This document shows positions 8,496 through 17,849 of a stretch of 64,000 nucleotides of DNA, in pieces (the first letter of the stretch is position 1; every line of letters starts with the position of its first letter). Source of the DNA: Paenibacillus sp. NAIST15-1. Lineage in GTDB: Bacteria; Bacillota; Bacilli; Paenibacillales; Paenibacillaceae. The stretch lies in assembly GCF_001894745.1 (NCBI RefSeq), contig NZ_BBYF01000003.1, positions 124,001 to 188,000 on the forward strand, given 5' to 3'. A program made the position numbers and the translations under genes. The notes beneath the pieces were generated by a model. It was not told the DNA's origin. It saw only the letters and a program-made list of their open reading frames with translations, and made no database searches.

Positions 8496-8616
8496 ATGGG
8501 AAAAACGGGCCGTACGAATAACAGATATACCGTATTCTCTTCGCAATATATCAATGTGTACTTATTAGGATGGCTCATGGATCTCACTTGCAGAAATCGC
8601 ATCTTCATTCAAATAA
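8496..8616 (+). pseudogene. Relic of an IS3-type transposase orfA
   Basis: A short frame begins MGKTGRTNNRYT, like the start of IS3-family orfA proteins. After a frameshift it continues DGSWISLAEIASSFK, which resembles the helix-turn-helix of that family, and then stops. The preceding 60 bp (8425-8495) could include the old left end. Nothing of orfB remains. The rest of the 8317-8655 gap holds no gene. Confidence 0.35.
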
Positions 8617-8655
8617 TTGCTTTTTGATGTTCATTATTAGGTATAGTAGCGGTCA

Positions 8656-9525
8656 TCAAGACAACGATTCGTAAATTTCTCTCATATATGTTGTTATCAC
8701 TTCCTCATAATCCGGATACGGGTATCCGTGATGCTCAGCCACAGCCTTCGAGTATTTTCGGAATAGCTCGCAGCACGTAAATAAAGATTGCCACATGCTT
8801 GGGTAGCTGCTCTCAGCATAAGATGCGAGTAACGTATCCCAATCTTCAGGTGGCAAGTAACGATCTATAAACTTATAGTTTTTCCCCACGCTAAAGGTAT
8901 AACCTCGTTCTGCGCCAATGTGCCAAGCCATCATTCTCAGCAAATTAGGCCGGGCGACTTCATGCAGATGATCAATGGCGAACAGGATTTCTTTGCGCGC
9001 CAACCCCTTTACGACGTAGGTCGATACCATCCAGAATTCATTGCAGCAGTCATCAAATTCTCTTGCGGTCGGCTTCTTAATCCAGTATTGGTGGTCGTTC
9101 GGCACAACTTCGTTAGGAACAAGCGTATCCTTATCAAGCTGCACCTCAACCAAGCCGTCACTATTAGCAAAATAAGCCTCGACCTCGTTCAGTGGGATCA
9201 GTGTCAGGTCTAATTTGTTGCCGTCCTCGAACAAGATGAGATAGGAGAACCAATTACCAAGTTCGGGCGGAAACAACTCCATGGCCTCTGGTTTTTGCAT
9301 CATTAAGCGAGCTCCGAAGACGTCCAACCACTGATCGTTTGCTTTAAAGGAATCGAGATTGGTCACAAAATAAGAAATATCGTAATCCTGGTATGTATCA
9401 GGGATTATATTTTTGTTCGTGCGCGAGCCCTCCAAGGTCACTAATCGGATACGATCATCCTGCTTGGCAAACTCGATGAACATGTCCATCATTTCTCGTT
9501 CCGTTCTCAATTGATTCAAATTCAA
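8656..9525 (-). CDS. Aminoglycoside 6-adenylyltransferase (AadK-like)
   Basis: A 289-residue protein matching the chromosomal streptomycin 6-adenylyltransferase family in length and sequence. The nucleotidyltransferase core is LEGSRTNKN at residues 31-39, followed by the acidic metal-binding pair in DYDISYFV, with a third acidic residue in GNKLDLTLIP. The C-terminal half is the helical substrate-binding domain (WMVSTYVVKGLARKE). The family transfers AMP from ATP to streptomycin. The start is TTG; the annotated one at 9525 is very close to GGGGGAA, and a TTG two codons in may be used instead. It is a stand-alone gene, as in other soil bacilli. Confidence 0.9.
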   Translation of the reverse strand: MNLNQLRTEREMMDMFIEFAKQDDRIRLVTLEGSRTNKNIIPDTYQDYDISYFVTNLDSFKANDQWLDVFGARLMMQKPEAMELFPPELGNWFSYLILFEDGNKLDLTLIPLNEVEAYFANSDGLVEVQLDKDTLVPNEVVPNDHQYWIKKPTAREFDDCCNEFWMVSTYVVKGLARKEILFAIDHLHEVARPNLLRMMAWHIGAERGYTFSVGKNYKFIDRYLPPEDWDTLLASYAESSYPSMWQSLFTCCELFRKYSKAVAEHHGYPYPDYEEVITTYMREIYESLS

Positions 9526-9675
9526 TTCCCCCTTCTCATGCAGCCTTAATAGCGTTTTAACCCATTACTTCTCATTTGGCCTTCTATCCTTTACTATAAA
9601 AAATAGAAAGTTGTAACCAGAAAACTTGAATAAACAGAAGTAGCATGAGAGTTGACACAATTGGAGGAGATAGCG

Positions 9676-10053
9676 ATGACATGTGAAAATAGGCAATTTC
9701 CAAACAGTATCTTTAATATTGATCGTACCTATACCGCACATCTGATGAAGGCGATCGAAGCGGCTCAGGCGAAGGCGGATGAGTTGGGTCTGGATCTCAG
9801 CAATTGTTCCATAGACTGTCGGGAGGAGCGTCTGGCACAACAGTCCGATTCCCGCATCCTCTCGTTCTGGTTCTATTCGGAGGATCTAGTAGACTGGATG
9901 GAAGGGTTCAGCGATCACTTTTATGATTTTTCAGTTGCGATTGACCCCGATACAGGACAAGTCATCCAGAGCCTTGGACCGAGCCGCCGATCTGCTTACA
10001 AGAAGGTTAGCTCCCAGGATTGTTCGAATAATCGTACTCGCACTCCAAAATAG
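9676..10053 (+). CDS. Hypothetical acidic protein
   Basis: A 125-residue hydrophilic protein, one of few plus-strand genes here. GGAGGAG 8 bases before the ATG at 9676 decides the start. The sequence contains an acidic, aromatic-rich middle (FWFYSEDLVDWMEGFSDHFYDF) and no membrane segment or motif I recognise. Its 3' end overlaps the convergent GNAT gene by 47 bases, so the last residues may reflect erosion of the original stop codon. Confidence 0.65.
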   Translation: MTCENRQFPNSIFNIDRTYTAHLMKAIEAAQAKADELGLDLSNCSIDCREERLAQQSDSRILSFWFYSEDLVDWMEGFSDHFYDFSVAIDPDTGQVIQSLGPSRRSAYKKVSSQDCSNNRTRTPK

Positions 10054-10552
10054 AGAATAAATAGGAATCATGATACATCCCTTTGCTCCATAGATGCTCC
10101 CTCAAATGCCCCTCCTGCTTCATGCCGATTCTTCTCATGACATTTGCGGAGGCAATGTTAGCAGGACGGCAAGTGGCATAAATGCGATGCATATGTAGGG
10201 TTTCGAATCCAAACCTGAGCAAAGCATGCGCGGCTTCTGTCGCATATCCATTCCCATGAAAATCAGGATTGAAGCAATACCCGATTTCGGCATTACTTCC
10301 CTGCGGGTATATACTACAGCCGCCAATGAATGTATTCGTATCCTTCAATATAACGCCGAACTCATAATGGCTTCGCTCGGCAGCTTGCTGCTGCTCGAGC
10401 TGTTCCTCCATATATGCTTTCGTATCCGCTTCAGAATTCGGGCCCCAGAGCATATATTTCGTTACTTCTGGATTGGAGGCATAGGCGTGTACGTCCATCC
10501 AATCGTCTCTCTGCAAATCACGGATAAGCAATCGTGGCGATTCCAACTTCAT
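10007..10552 (-). CDS. GNAT family N-acetyltransferase, RimJ/RimL type
   Basis: A 181-residue protein with the RimJ/RimL layout: LESPRLLIRDLQRDDW at the start, the acetyl-CoA loop NPDFHGNGYATEAAHALLRF around 95-115, and RPANIASANVMRRIGMKQEG near 135-153. Family members acetylate ribosomal protein N-termini, antibiotics or small metabolites. The ATG follows GGAAG. It converges with the hypothetical gene at 9676 and is one of many GNATs in the window; nothing points to its substrate. Confidence 0.92.
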   Translation of the reverse strand: MKLESPRLLIRDLQRDDWMDVHAYASNPEVTKYMLWGPNSEADTKAYMEEQLEQQQAAERSHYEFGVILKDTNTFIGGCSIYPQGSNAEIGYCFNPDFHGNGYATEAAHALLRFGFETLHMHRIYATCRPANIASANVMRRIGMKQEGHLREHLWSKGMYHDSYLFSILECEYDYSNNPGS

Positions 10553-10598
10553 GAGGCATCTTCCTTTATGATTATTTAGTGGGCAGCTCTAAGTTAAC

Positions 10599-11129
10599 TT
10601 ACCGTGTCATCTGAATGTCCTCATATTTCTGAAATGTCTTATTCTGATCGTCCCGCGCATACAGCCGGATCTCATGAACATCAAAGGTTTGTCTATCCTG
10701 AAAATGTGGAAATAGTGTTCGCTCCATTTCTTCGAGAATCTCTTCCGACAAACTTTCTTTTTTGGCAACCGTTAAATGAGGGATATACAAATTCAATTCG
10801 AAGCAACGCTTCGTTTGTTCTTCAGTCGGCTCAAAAACGGCGACAAGCTTTCGATGTAATTCGATTAATTCAGGAGAATGAGCCCCTATATATAACACGT
10901 CCTTATCACCGAAATAGTGAAGCTCGCCAACGGATACGGAAAACGAACGAAATCCTTCTATTATACTCTTGCACTCAGACATCCAATTCACAGGCAACAT
11001 CGTTCCTGTCCCGTACGAAAGTTTAACGGTAATATGCGGTTCGACCCCAGAGTAATGGTATTGATTGCGCACCGACATCAATTTTTCATAAATGCTCAAA
11101 GGCGGAACAATTCCGAAAAAATACTTCAT
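10599..11129 (-). CDS. 2H phosphoesterase (LigT / 2'-5' RNA ligase family)
   Basis: A 176-residue protein with two histidine motifs of the 2H phosphoesterase superfamily, HITV near residue 33 and HLTV near residue 129, spaced as expected for the twofold-symmetric active site. Members hydrolyse or ligate 2'-5' phosphodiester or cyclic phosphate bonds of RNA or small nucleotides. The ATG at 11127-11129 (start MKYFFGI) is chosen because GGAGAGG lies 5 bases before it. It is monocistronic between GNAT genes. The true substrate is unknown. Confidence 0.85.
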   Translation of the reverse strand: MKYFFGIVPPLSIYEKLMSVRNQYHYSGVEPHITVKLSYGTGTMLPVNWMSECKSIIEGFRSFSVSVGELHYFGDKDVLYIGAHSPELIELHRKLVAVFEPTEEQTKRCFELNLYIPHLTVAKKESLSEEILEEMERTLFPHFQDRQTFDVHEIRLYARDDQNKTFQKYEDIQMTR

Positions 11130-11303
11130 AGCATCCTCTCCATTCATTCTGATTTCTAGCACGCAAAATAGCTGTCACCCGCTATTAATTGAATCATCCA
11201 TCGATCCCGACGCCATCCATTCGCTGACATTGCGGTAAGGAGATATCGTCAATCTGCCATCCAGCGAAGAAAAGAGATGTAACATGATCTGAGGTCTCAT
11301 GCG

Positions 11304-11771
11304 TTACGATCCTTCAAGAACCAGTTGGTAAATGACTTCGTCGTCTTGATTATGCTCCTGTTGGTTTACAAAGCCGAAGCTTTCATAAAGCCGCTGAGCC
11401 CGCTTATTGTCCTGCTCGACCGTCAAGGAGATCAACCTGCACTTGGGATGAGTCTCTTGAATAAATTCAATGATTCCTCCCAATGCCAGTTTGCCGTATC
11501 CTTTTCCTTGGCAAGACTTATCGATTTGAAAGCCGCCAATCCAGTAATTATCTGCGCTATTCGGCGTATAACTGATGTAGAAAAATCCGATCGTAATCCC
11601 TTCATCACATACAAGAAAGGGATCCAGCGCCTCATCCCATGGCTTGATATATGCATACGTCAGTGCTTCATAAATGGAAGGAACAAAAGGCACTTGCTCC
11701 TCATGAATCTTGATTTGAATGGCGTTCTCCCAATTATCCCGCGTGACAGGATGGATAGATAGTTTTTTCAT
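11304..11771 (-). CDS. GNAT family N-acetyltransferase, spermidine-acetyltransferase-like
   Basis: A 155-residue acetyltransferase. The segment GGFQIDKSCQGKGYGKLALGGII is the acetyl-CoA loop, and VEQDNKRAQRLYESFGFV closes the fold. The FYISY strand and overall length resemble the diamine/spermidine acetyltransferase subgroup (BltD/PaiA-like), but that is an inference from shape only. GAGGAG stands 7 bases before the ATG at 11771. It is followed on the same strand by the LigT-like gene. Confidence 0.88.
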   Translation of the reverse strand: MKKLSIHPVTRDNWENAIQIKIHEEQVPFVPSIYEALTYAYIKPWDEALDPFLVCDEGITIGFFYISYTPNSADNYWIGGFQIDKSCQGKGYGKLALGGIIEFIQETHPKCRLISLTVEQDNKRAQRLYESFGFVNQQEHNQDDEVIYQLVLEGS

Positions 11772-11841
11772 AGTTGATCTCCTCATGCTAGTCTAGTTAT
11801 CAAGTACGTTATGTATCTCTTTCCTATTCATATTCCTTTGT

Positions 11842-12339
11842 TCATGCCCTATTTACTTGAGCCAGCATCGTGATGGACGTTCCCACCTCACCTACTGCCT
11901 TGAACCCGAATCGCTGATACAATTTCACGGCTGCCGCATTGTCTGGATCTACGCTTAAGGATACGCGATCAATTCGCTGCTCGCTCAATCCAGCAAATAA
12001 TTTCTTCATTAAAGCGCTTCCTAATCCTTGACCACGATAAGCCGGTAGAATCGCCATTCCCAGTTCCGGCACTTCGCTGCTTACAAATCCGTACCCTCGT
12101 TTATCCTCACTAAAGTATCTCACCGTGATAGAGCCAATGGATTCTCCTTCGGCATTTTCAGCGATATAACCCAGATCGCCTTCCCTGCCCCAATCTTCCA
12201 CATATTTCGAAATGGAAGGTTCGTTAATAATATCAAGGCTGAAGGATTCCTTGCCTTCCGGTACATACAAAGATTCATATAGCGTTATCCATAAAAAAGA
12301 GATGTCTTGTTCCCTTATTGGTCTAATAGTATATTTCAT
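11842..12339 (-). CDS. GNAT family N-acetyltransferase
   Basis: A 165-residue single-domain GNAT. The sequence MAILPAYRGQGLGSALMKKLF at about 95-115 is motif A for acetyl-CoA, and VDPDNAAAVKLYQRFGFKAVG is motif B. The G-run in AAGAGGGGGGGG precedes the ATG. It lies 70 bp upstream of the previous GNAT, in the same direction, and could be cotranscribed with it. The substrate is unknown. Confidence 0.9.
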   Translation of the reverse strand: MKYTIRPIREQDISFLWITLYESLYVPEGKESFSLDIINEPSISKYVEDWGREGDLGYIAENAEGESIGSITVRYFSEDKRGYGFVSSEVPELGMAILPAYRGQGLGSALMKKLFAGLSEQRIDRVSLSVDPDNAAAVKLYQRFGFKAVGEVGTSITMLAQVNRA

Positions 12340-12379
12340 TCTAATCCCCCCCCTCTTATATCTATTAATAGAATTCTTT

Positions 12380-12760
12380 CTAATCGCTTACGAGCCATGT
12401 CTTTGCATCTTCAGGATCTTCGTAGAAGGACATATTCAGTCTGATTCCCGACTTTTTTATTCTTCTTTTCAATCTCCACATATTGAATCTTGTTAACCCT
12501 ACTATCGACAGCTTATCAATGCGTGCATGTAAATTCGTAATATGCGCGATAAATTGCTGCAGCACTTGTTCCGTAATCGTGGTCTTATAAAAATCCACCC
12601 ATATCTTCAATCTCCTGTTGGTGTGAAGGATAAATTCCTCTTCTTGCTTCATTAATTCGAACAGCTTTTCTGTATCCGAATAATGGCTTCCGTACTTCAG
12701 GCAGTGGATTTCCCCCCCCTTGTAATAGTAAGGAAATATCGATCCGCCAGGAGATTTCAT
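12380..12760 (-). CDS. Hypothetical protein, possibly STAS/SpoIIAA-like
   Basis: A 126-residue soluble protein. The middle part (RRLKIWVDFYKTTITEQVLQ) followed by a basic helix and the ending SFYEDPEDAKTWL resembles small SpoIIAA/STAS-like proteins, which end with a similar phrase. GAGAGGGAAGTGA precedes the ATG at a workable distance. It is 20 bp downstream of the broken grpB and in the same direction. Function is unknown. Confidence 0.65.
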   Translation of the reverse strand: MKSPGGSIFPYYYKGGEIHCLKYGSHYSDTEKLFELMKQEEEFILHTNRRLKIWVDFYKTTITEQVLQQFIAHITNLHARIDKLSIVGLTRFNMWRLKRRIKKSGIRLNMSFYEDPEDAKTWLVSD

Positions 12761-12783
12761 ACTGAATCACTTCCCTCTCTGAT

Positions 12784-13168
12784 CTAAGAGTTATTCGAAC
12801 GAAAATCCTGTATTACCTTCTTCACAAATGCTTCTTTTCCTGCGGTGTAAGCAAGTTCGTCATTGCTGTATAACGCTGCGAGGCTTTGCTTTAGCTCGAC
12901 ATATTCTTGTGCAAGATTCGGATTGGCTCTTAATTGGTCTCTGAATATAAGTAGCGCATTCCATTTCTCGCTATTATGAACAACGACATGCAGAAAGTGA
13001 GTCTTAACCAGATTTTCGAGGCTTGAAAATTTGGCATACACGACTTCGTCCTCAGGCGTTTATCATTAAATGTTGATATGTCCCCAAGATCGTTTACGCC
13101 GACTGCCATGTCCACGATCGGTTTCGCCTGAATTCCGATTGCCGTACTTCCCACCCCCTTAACAATAA
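12784..13168 (-). pseudogene. grpB (UPF0157) pseudogene, truncated and frameshifted
   Basis: Two frames together give a GrpB-family protein. The upstream frame contains GSTAIGIQAKPIVDMAVGV, matching the conserved IGSTSVPGLAAKPIIDI-like motif of the nucleotidyltransferase fold. The downstream frame contains FLHVVVHNSEKWNALLIFRD and the rest of the C-terminus. They are joined by one frameshift near 13055. The first 40 or so residues of the family are missing, replaced upstream by a palindromic repeat. The gene is therefore not functional as read. Confidence 0.8.
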
Positions 13169-13169
13169 C

Positions 13170-13209
13170 GCGACCCAGACTTAGATAAGATTATCTCAAG
13201 TCGGGTCGC
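13170..13209. repeat. Palindromic element, copy 2
   Basis: The 40-bp hairpin (GCGACCC/GGGTCGC outer stem with ACTT-GATAA/TTATC-AAGT inner stem) closely resembles the hairpin at 6693-6729. It stands at the truncated end of the grpB pseudogene and downstream of the RND pump gene's neighbourhood. It may be a terminator lacking a T-run or a mobile palindrome. Confidence 0.5.
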
Positions 13210-13256
13210 GCGTCGCTATGTCATATTCCACTATTATACAATAACTTCATTCTCTC

Positions 13257-16200
13257 TTAGAAGCTTTCTTCGATAAACTTTCGTTTGCGCCCGGTCAATA
13301 GATATAGCACCGGAACGAAGATAAGCGTCAACAACGTTGATGTCGTTAAACCGCCGATAACCGTGATGGCTAGTCCACCCGAAATCAAGCTTGTCGTCGA
13401 ATGCGACAAAGCCAGCGGCATCAGTGCCAAAATGGTGGCAAAGGCTGTCATCAGTATCGGTCTGAGACGCGTCGCGCAAGCTTCGACGATCGCTTCTTGC
13501 AGCTCCATGCCAGACTTGGCATTCCGTTCAACGCGATCCAGCATGACGACCGCATTCGTGACGACGATGCCGACGAGCATCAGCACACCGATCATTGAGC
13601 TCATGGACAACGTCTGTCCGGTAATGAGCAAGGCGCCGAACGAGCCGATTGGAACGAACAGCAGCGAAGACAGGATGATCAGTGGCGTCCGCAGCCCGCC
13701 AAATGTTACGCTCATCACGAGGAAAACGAGGCCAATCGCTCCAACCATGGCAAGCAATATGCTTTGGAATCCATCGTTGATCATCGACAATCCGCCGCCA
13801 TAATTCACTTCCACATTTTCCGGAAGCGTCAGGCTGTCAATGTCCTTCTGCACTTCCTTCGTGATCGCGGCAGTATCCGTGCCCTTGATTGTCCCGCTTA
13901 CCTTCGCATACGTTTTTCCGTTATCGTGGCTGACGGATACAGGTGCGGTAATTTCGTGAATATCGGCGATATCACTTAATTTCTTCATTCCAGCTGCTGA
14001 AGGAATCGTCACATTCTCCAACTGATCCTTCGACGTAATTTGCTCCTTATAAGAGAGCGTCAAGTCCCATTCCTTATTGTCCAACATGTACGTTCCCACA
14101 TTGGTCGGTTTCAATTGCTCACTAACGACCTGCATGATCTGGAAGTAGGAAATACCGGCATCCTTGCCTGCCTGGTTGATCGACAGCTCCCACTTCGGAA
14201 CGACTCCGTTCAAGTTGTTCGTAATATTTTTCAAATCGTCCCGCTGTTTCATCAGCATCTCCACTTGATGGGCTGCCTTGGACAGCGCCACGGCATCGGA
14301 AGAATACAAGCTGACATCGATATTATTGCCGGAAGGCGGGCCTTGCGCTTGCGATTCCTTGATCATGACTTCCGTATTTGGAACGATCGCGTTAACGGAA
14401 TTCGTAATTTCTTTTGTCGCTTTATCAATCAATTCGTCCGTAGCCGTTCCTTCTTGAAGCGTGACGGTGTAAGTCGCTTTATTGGCTGACGAAGCGCCTA
14501 GCAGCATTTGACCCCCGCTTCCCCCCATACCAATCGACAACTGATAATTCTCTACCTCATCTACCGACTCCAAATACTTGTCCACTTGCTTGCTGACTCT
14601 GTTCATTTGCTCCAGCCCCTCTTTGGCTGGCATGCTGACTTCGATTTGAATCGCTGGTGCAGCACCTGTCGGCAAGAAAGAGATGCCGAGCAGCGGGATT
14701 GTTGCCAAAGATCCAAGGAGCAGAACAATGGACGCGACAATCACAAGGGCCTTACGATGAAGCGCGCCGCGCAGCAAGCGCTCGTAACCGCGAACGAGGA
14801 TACTTTCCTTCGTATGCGGCTTCACTTTGTTGAAAAACTTCGCGCCGAGCACGGGGATAAGCATCATGGAAACGAGCAGCGATACGAGAATTGCGATGCA
14901 TACCGCAATCGAGAATGGACGGAAAAACTCGCCGACGATGCCATTGACGAAGGCCAGCGGGAGGAACACGACCACCATCGCCAACGTGGAAGATCCAACA
15001 GCGCTGATCACTTCCTTCGTAGCCTTATAGGCAAGCTCCTTGCCGCCCATTTCAGTGCCCTTCTCTTGGCGCCATCTGTAAATATTCTCGATCACGACAA
15101 TACTGTCGTCAACGATGCGTCCTACCGATACCGCGATGCCGCCTAGTGTCATAATATTCAATGTATATCCCATCTGATCCAATAGCGCAATCGTCGCAAA
15201 AATCGAGATCGGCAGCGAAAGAATCGAAATGAGCGTTGCCCTTACGTTGCGCAGGAATAGGAATATTATCAGAATGCAGAACAACGCCCCGTACAAGCCT
15301 TCGCGAACCAAGCCGGATACTGATTCCTTAATGTCCGCACCTTGGTCGTTAATGACATGGATGTCCATGCCTGCCTTGCTCTCATGATCAGCTAGCACGT
15401 CTTTGACGGCGTCGGCAACATCTGCCGTGTTCGCGTCTTGAGATTTCATGACTTGAATGACATAGCTTTCTTTGCCATTAAAGCGCGAGATTTGATCCTG
15501 CTTCGATATGGTCTTCACTTCGGCGATGTCCGATAGCTTCACGGATGAAAGCAAAGATGTCGAAGAAGCAGACAGTTGTTGTCCCGTTTTGCCTGCTTGA
15601 CCCGATTGAGTTTGCTTTGGCATCTGGCCTTGATTCATTGGGCCCGGTGCTTGCGCGCTTTGACCGCCGCTTGCTTGCAACTTCATATTCTCGATTTGCT
15701 GAACCGCGTTGACCTTGCCAACGAGCCGAATCGGAATCGTATTGTCTTGCTGATTGACGGAACCGAGAGGAACCGCATAGTTCTGCGCTTGCAGCGCGCT
15801 CTGAATCGCACTCAGCGAAATACCATATGCGCTTGCCTTCTCTTTGTCAACGACAATGTTCAGATGCTTCGAGGTTGTCCCTTGCAGCTCGACCGAGCTC
15901 ACACCCTCTAACTTTTGCAGCTTCGGAACAATTTCCGTTTCCAGTTGCTTTTGCAGCCCTTCGGGATCATTTTTCGATGAAAAAATCGCCGCGGTATATA
16001 TCGGCATTTCATTGGCAGCCAGTCGTTTAACAGCCACGTTCGCCTTGTCCGGCAGGTTTACCTTCGAGACTGCCGATTCGACATCCGCAGCAATCTTATC
16101 CATGTCTTTGCCGAACGGATATTGAAGGAAAATGGCTGACGTATTTTCAGACGTCGTACTCGTTAACGTGTCATACCCCTCCAGCCCCTTCAAGCTGTCC

Positions 16201-16406
16201 TCGATCGGAGTCGTGACATCCGTTTCGATTTCCTCCGTCGATGCCCCAGGGTAGATCGCCTGCACGAACACGGCAGGAAAGCTGACATCTGGATACGTTT
16301 GCTGCTTAATCGTCGTGGTTGAATAAAGTCCAAGGGAGGTCACCAAAATGCATAAAATAATGACCGCCACTCCATTTTTCAAGCTCAGCTTGCTTAAGTA
16401 ACTCAT
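13257..16406 (-). CDS. RND superfamily efflux transporter (AcrB/SwrC type)
   Basis: A 1049-residue inner membrane pump, the usual length for the hydrophobe/amphiphile efflux RND family. TM1 is at 13-33. A large extracytoplasmic domain follows, then a helix cluster with the proton-relay segment GGIAVSVGRIVDDSIVVIENIYRW, another large loop and a second helix cluster ending in GLTTSTLLTLIFVPVLYLL. A Gln/Gly-rich insert around 245-285 is unusual. In Bacillus the homologue SwrC exports surfactin and gives biocide resistance, so lipopeptide export is plausible. It follows the two-component genes on the same strand, and GAAAGGGGA precedes the ATG. Confidence 0.95.
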   Translation of the reverse strand: MSYLSKLSLKNGVAVIILCILVTSLGLYSTTTIKQQTYPDVSFPAVFVQAIYPGASTEEIETDVTTPIEDSLKGLEGYDTLTSTTSENTSAIFLQYPFGKDMDKIAADVESAVSKVNLPDKANVAVKRLAANEMPIYTAAIFSSKNDPEGLQKQLETEIVPKLQKLEGVSSVELQGTTSKHLNIVVDKEKASAYGISLSAIQSALQAQNYAVPLGSVNQQDNTIPIRLVGKVNAVQQIENMKLQASGGQSAQAPGPMNQGQMPKQTQSGQAGKTGQQLSASSTSLLSSVKLSDIAEVKTISKQDQISRFNGKESYVIQVMKSQDANTADVADAVKDVLADHESKAGMDIHVINDQGADIKESVSGLVREGLYGALFCILIIFLFLRNVRATLISILSLPISIFATIALLDQMGYTLNIMTLGGIAVSVGRIVDDSIVVIENIYRWRQEKGTEMGGKELAYKATKEVISAVGSSTLAMVVVFLPLAFVNGIVGEFFRPFSIAVCIAILVSLLVSMMLIPVLGAKFFNKVKPHTKESILVRGYERLLRGALHRKALVIVASIVLLLGSLATIPLLGISFLPTGAAPAIQIEVSMPAKEGLEQMNRVSKQVDKYLESVDEVENYQLSIGMGGSGGQMLLGASSANKATYTVTLQEGTATDELIDKATKEITNSVNAIVPNTEVMIKESQAQGPPSGNNIDVSLYSSDAVALSKAAHQVEMLMKQRDDLKNITNNLNGVVPKWELSINQAGKDAGISYFQIMQVVSEQLKPTNVGTYMLDNKEWDLTLSYKEQITSKDQLENVTIPSAAGMKKLSDIADIHEITAPVSVSHDNGKTYAKVSGTIKGTDTAAITKEVQKDIDSLTLPENVEVNYGGGLSMINDGFQSILLAMVGAIGLVFLVMSVTFGGLRTPLIILSSLLFVPIGSFGALLITGQTLSMSSMIGVLMLVGIVVTNAVVMLDRVERNAKSGMELQEAIVEACATRLRPILMTAFATILALMPLALSHSTTSLISGGLAITVIGGLTTSTLLTLIFVPVLYLLTGRKRKFIEESF

Positions 16407-16472
16407 GCGTAGTCCCCTTTCTATTACGAAAGGAGTATACCATCTGAATTTGTCCCGAATGTGTTCTCAGCT

Positions 16473-17849
16473 TTACAATTGTTCGAAGGCCAGCGGCAGC
16501 TTCACCGTCATAACGGTTCCCTCGTTAAGGGCTCCGCCAACCGTGATGTCGCCATGATGCAGATCTACGATGCGCTTGACGATTGACAGTCCGAGCCCGT
16601 TTCCTTTGACCGCTGTGTCCCTGGATTTATCCGTTTTATGAAAAGGTACAAAAATGAATGTCCGCTCTTCCTCCGCGATGCCAATTCCGCTGTCCGCTAT
16701 GCGAACGATCGCCCATTGGCCGGAACGTTGAAGCGAGATCTGAATACGTCCTCCCTTAGGCGTGAATTTAACAGCGTTGTTCAGCAGATTCGTCCATACC
16801 TGATTGAGCAAATCTTCGTCCGCTTCGATCATCAATTCTTCTTCCAGCTCGAGTTCGATCTCAAGCGACTTCGCCTTCCACTGCGGTTCGCTCGCAATCA
16901 CCGTACTTCGAAGCTGCTCGTCCAAGCGGAACTTCCGCGGAATGACGGCCGGATGCTCGGATTGAAGAGAAGACAGCCGCAGCAGATTCTGACCCATGCG
17001 GGACAAGCGCTCGCTCTCTTCCTCAATGATCGTCAAATAATGCACGCGCTGCTCCTCATTCAGCTTCTTGCTCTTGAGGGCTTTGGTGAAACCGGATATA
17101 GACATAAGCGGCGATTGAATCTCGTGGGACACATTGCTGACGAACTCGCTTCGCATCTGATCCAGTGCGGCGAGCTGCTTGGTCATGTCATTGAAACTGC
17201 TCGTCAGTTGCCCGACCTCGTCCTTGCTTTTCGACTGGATCGTTACATTGAAATTGCCGGCAGCAATCTTGCGAGTTCCTTCCGTTAAGACGCGCAAAGG
17301 CCTGACGATATAACGCGCCGCGATCAAGATGAGTACACTACCGATGATTAGGGCAATGATCAGCACCGTGCGGGTAACCTCTTGGAAGGTTTTGATCATC
17401 TCTTGGAAGCGAGGCGAGAGGAACAACGCATAAGAACGAGAATCGATCTGGAAAGGGAGCCCGATCAATAGATGCTCCTCCTCCCGTCCACTCTCATTGA
17501 CGTGAATTGTTCCCCGATAAACACCACCGTTCAATACAGACTGCAGCTTTGAAGCATCGACGCTTCCAATATTTTTATTCTGATAAATCAAGAGTTTGGA
17601 CGTATCGAAAATGCCTATGTTCAAGTTCGACAGATTGGCAGCTTGCTTCATATACTCCTCTGCCTCTCCCTTCGGAGAGCTCTGAAGCATTCGAATCACC
17701 TTGCCTCCATAGGCAATGATTTCATTTTCGATCGAGCCCTTGATCTGCTTCGTATAAATCGTCGTCGATACCGACAGGGCAGCGATAAGACTCACGATAA
17801 CAATCCCGATGAACACTAACGCGACCCGGAAATAAAGCGACTTAATCAC
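16473..17849 (-). CDS. Sensor histidine kinase (HAMP, HisKA, HATPase)
   Basis: A 458-residue kinase. TM1 lies near 8-30, an extracellular sensor of about 130 residues follows, and TM2 is near 160-180. Then come a HAMP region (ARYIVRPLRVLTEGTRKIA), the dimerisation box with phospho-accepting His in FVSNVSHEIQSPL, and an ATPase domain with NLLNNAVKFT, DSGIGI and GNGLGLSIVK. The GTG at 17847-17849 is the likely start because its codon overlaps the response regulator stop and GGAGGTGG precedes it. It probably senses envelope stress or a compound exported by the RND pump encoded downstream. Confidence 0.93.
   Translation of the reverse strand: MIKSLYFRVALVFIGIVIVSLIAALSVSTTIYTKQIKGSIENEIIAYGGKVIRMLQSSPKGEAEEYMKQAANLSNLNIGIFDTSKLLIYQNKNIGSVDASKLQSVLNGGVYRGTIHVNESGREEEHLLIGLPFQIDSRSYALFLSPRFQEMIKTFQEVTRTVLIIALIIGSVLILIAARYIVRPLRVLTEGTRKIAAGNFNVTIQSKSKDEVGQLTSSFNDMTKQLAALDQMRSEFVSNVSHEIQSPLMSISGFTKALKSKKLNEEQRVHYLTIIEEESERLSRMGQNLLRLSSLQSEHPAVIPRKFRLDEQLRSTVIASEPQWKAKSLEIELELEEELMIEADEDLLNQVWTNLLNNAVKFTPKGGRIQISLQRSGQWAIVRIADSGIGIAEEERTFIFVPFHKTDKSRDTAVKGNGLGLSIVKRIVDLHHGDITVGGALNEGTVMTVKLPLAFEQL

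Noticed and set aside
14508..15146. Plus-strand frame of 212 codons inside the RND pump gene
   Set aside because: Its composition (His/Arg-rich) is that of an antisense shadow; the minus-strand pump is unbroken and complete.
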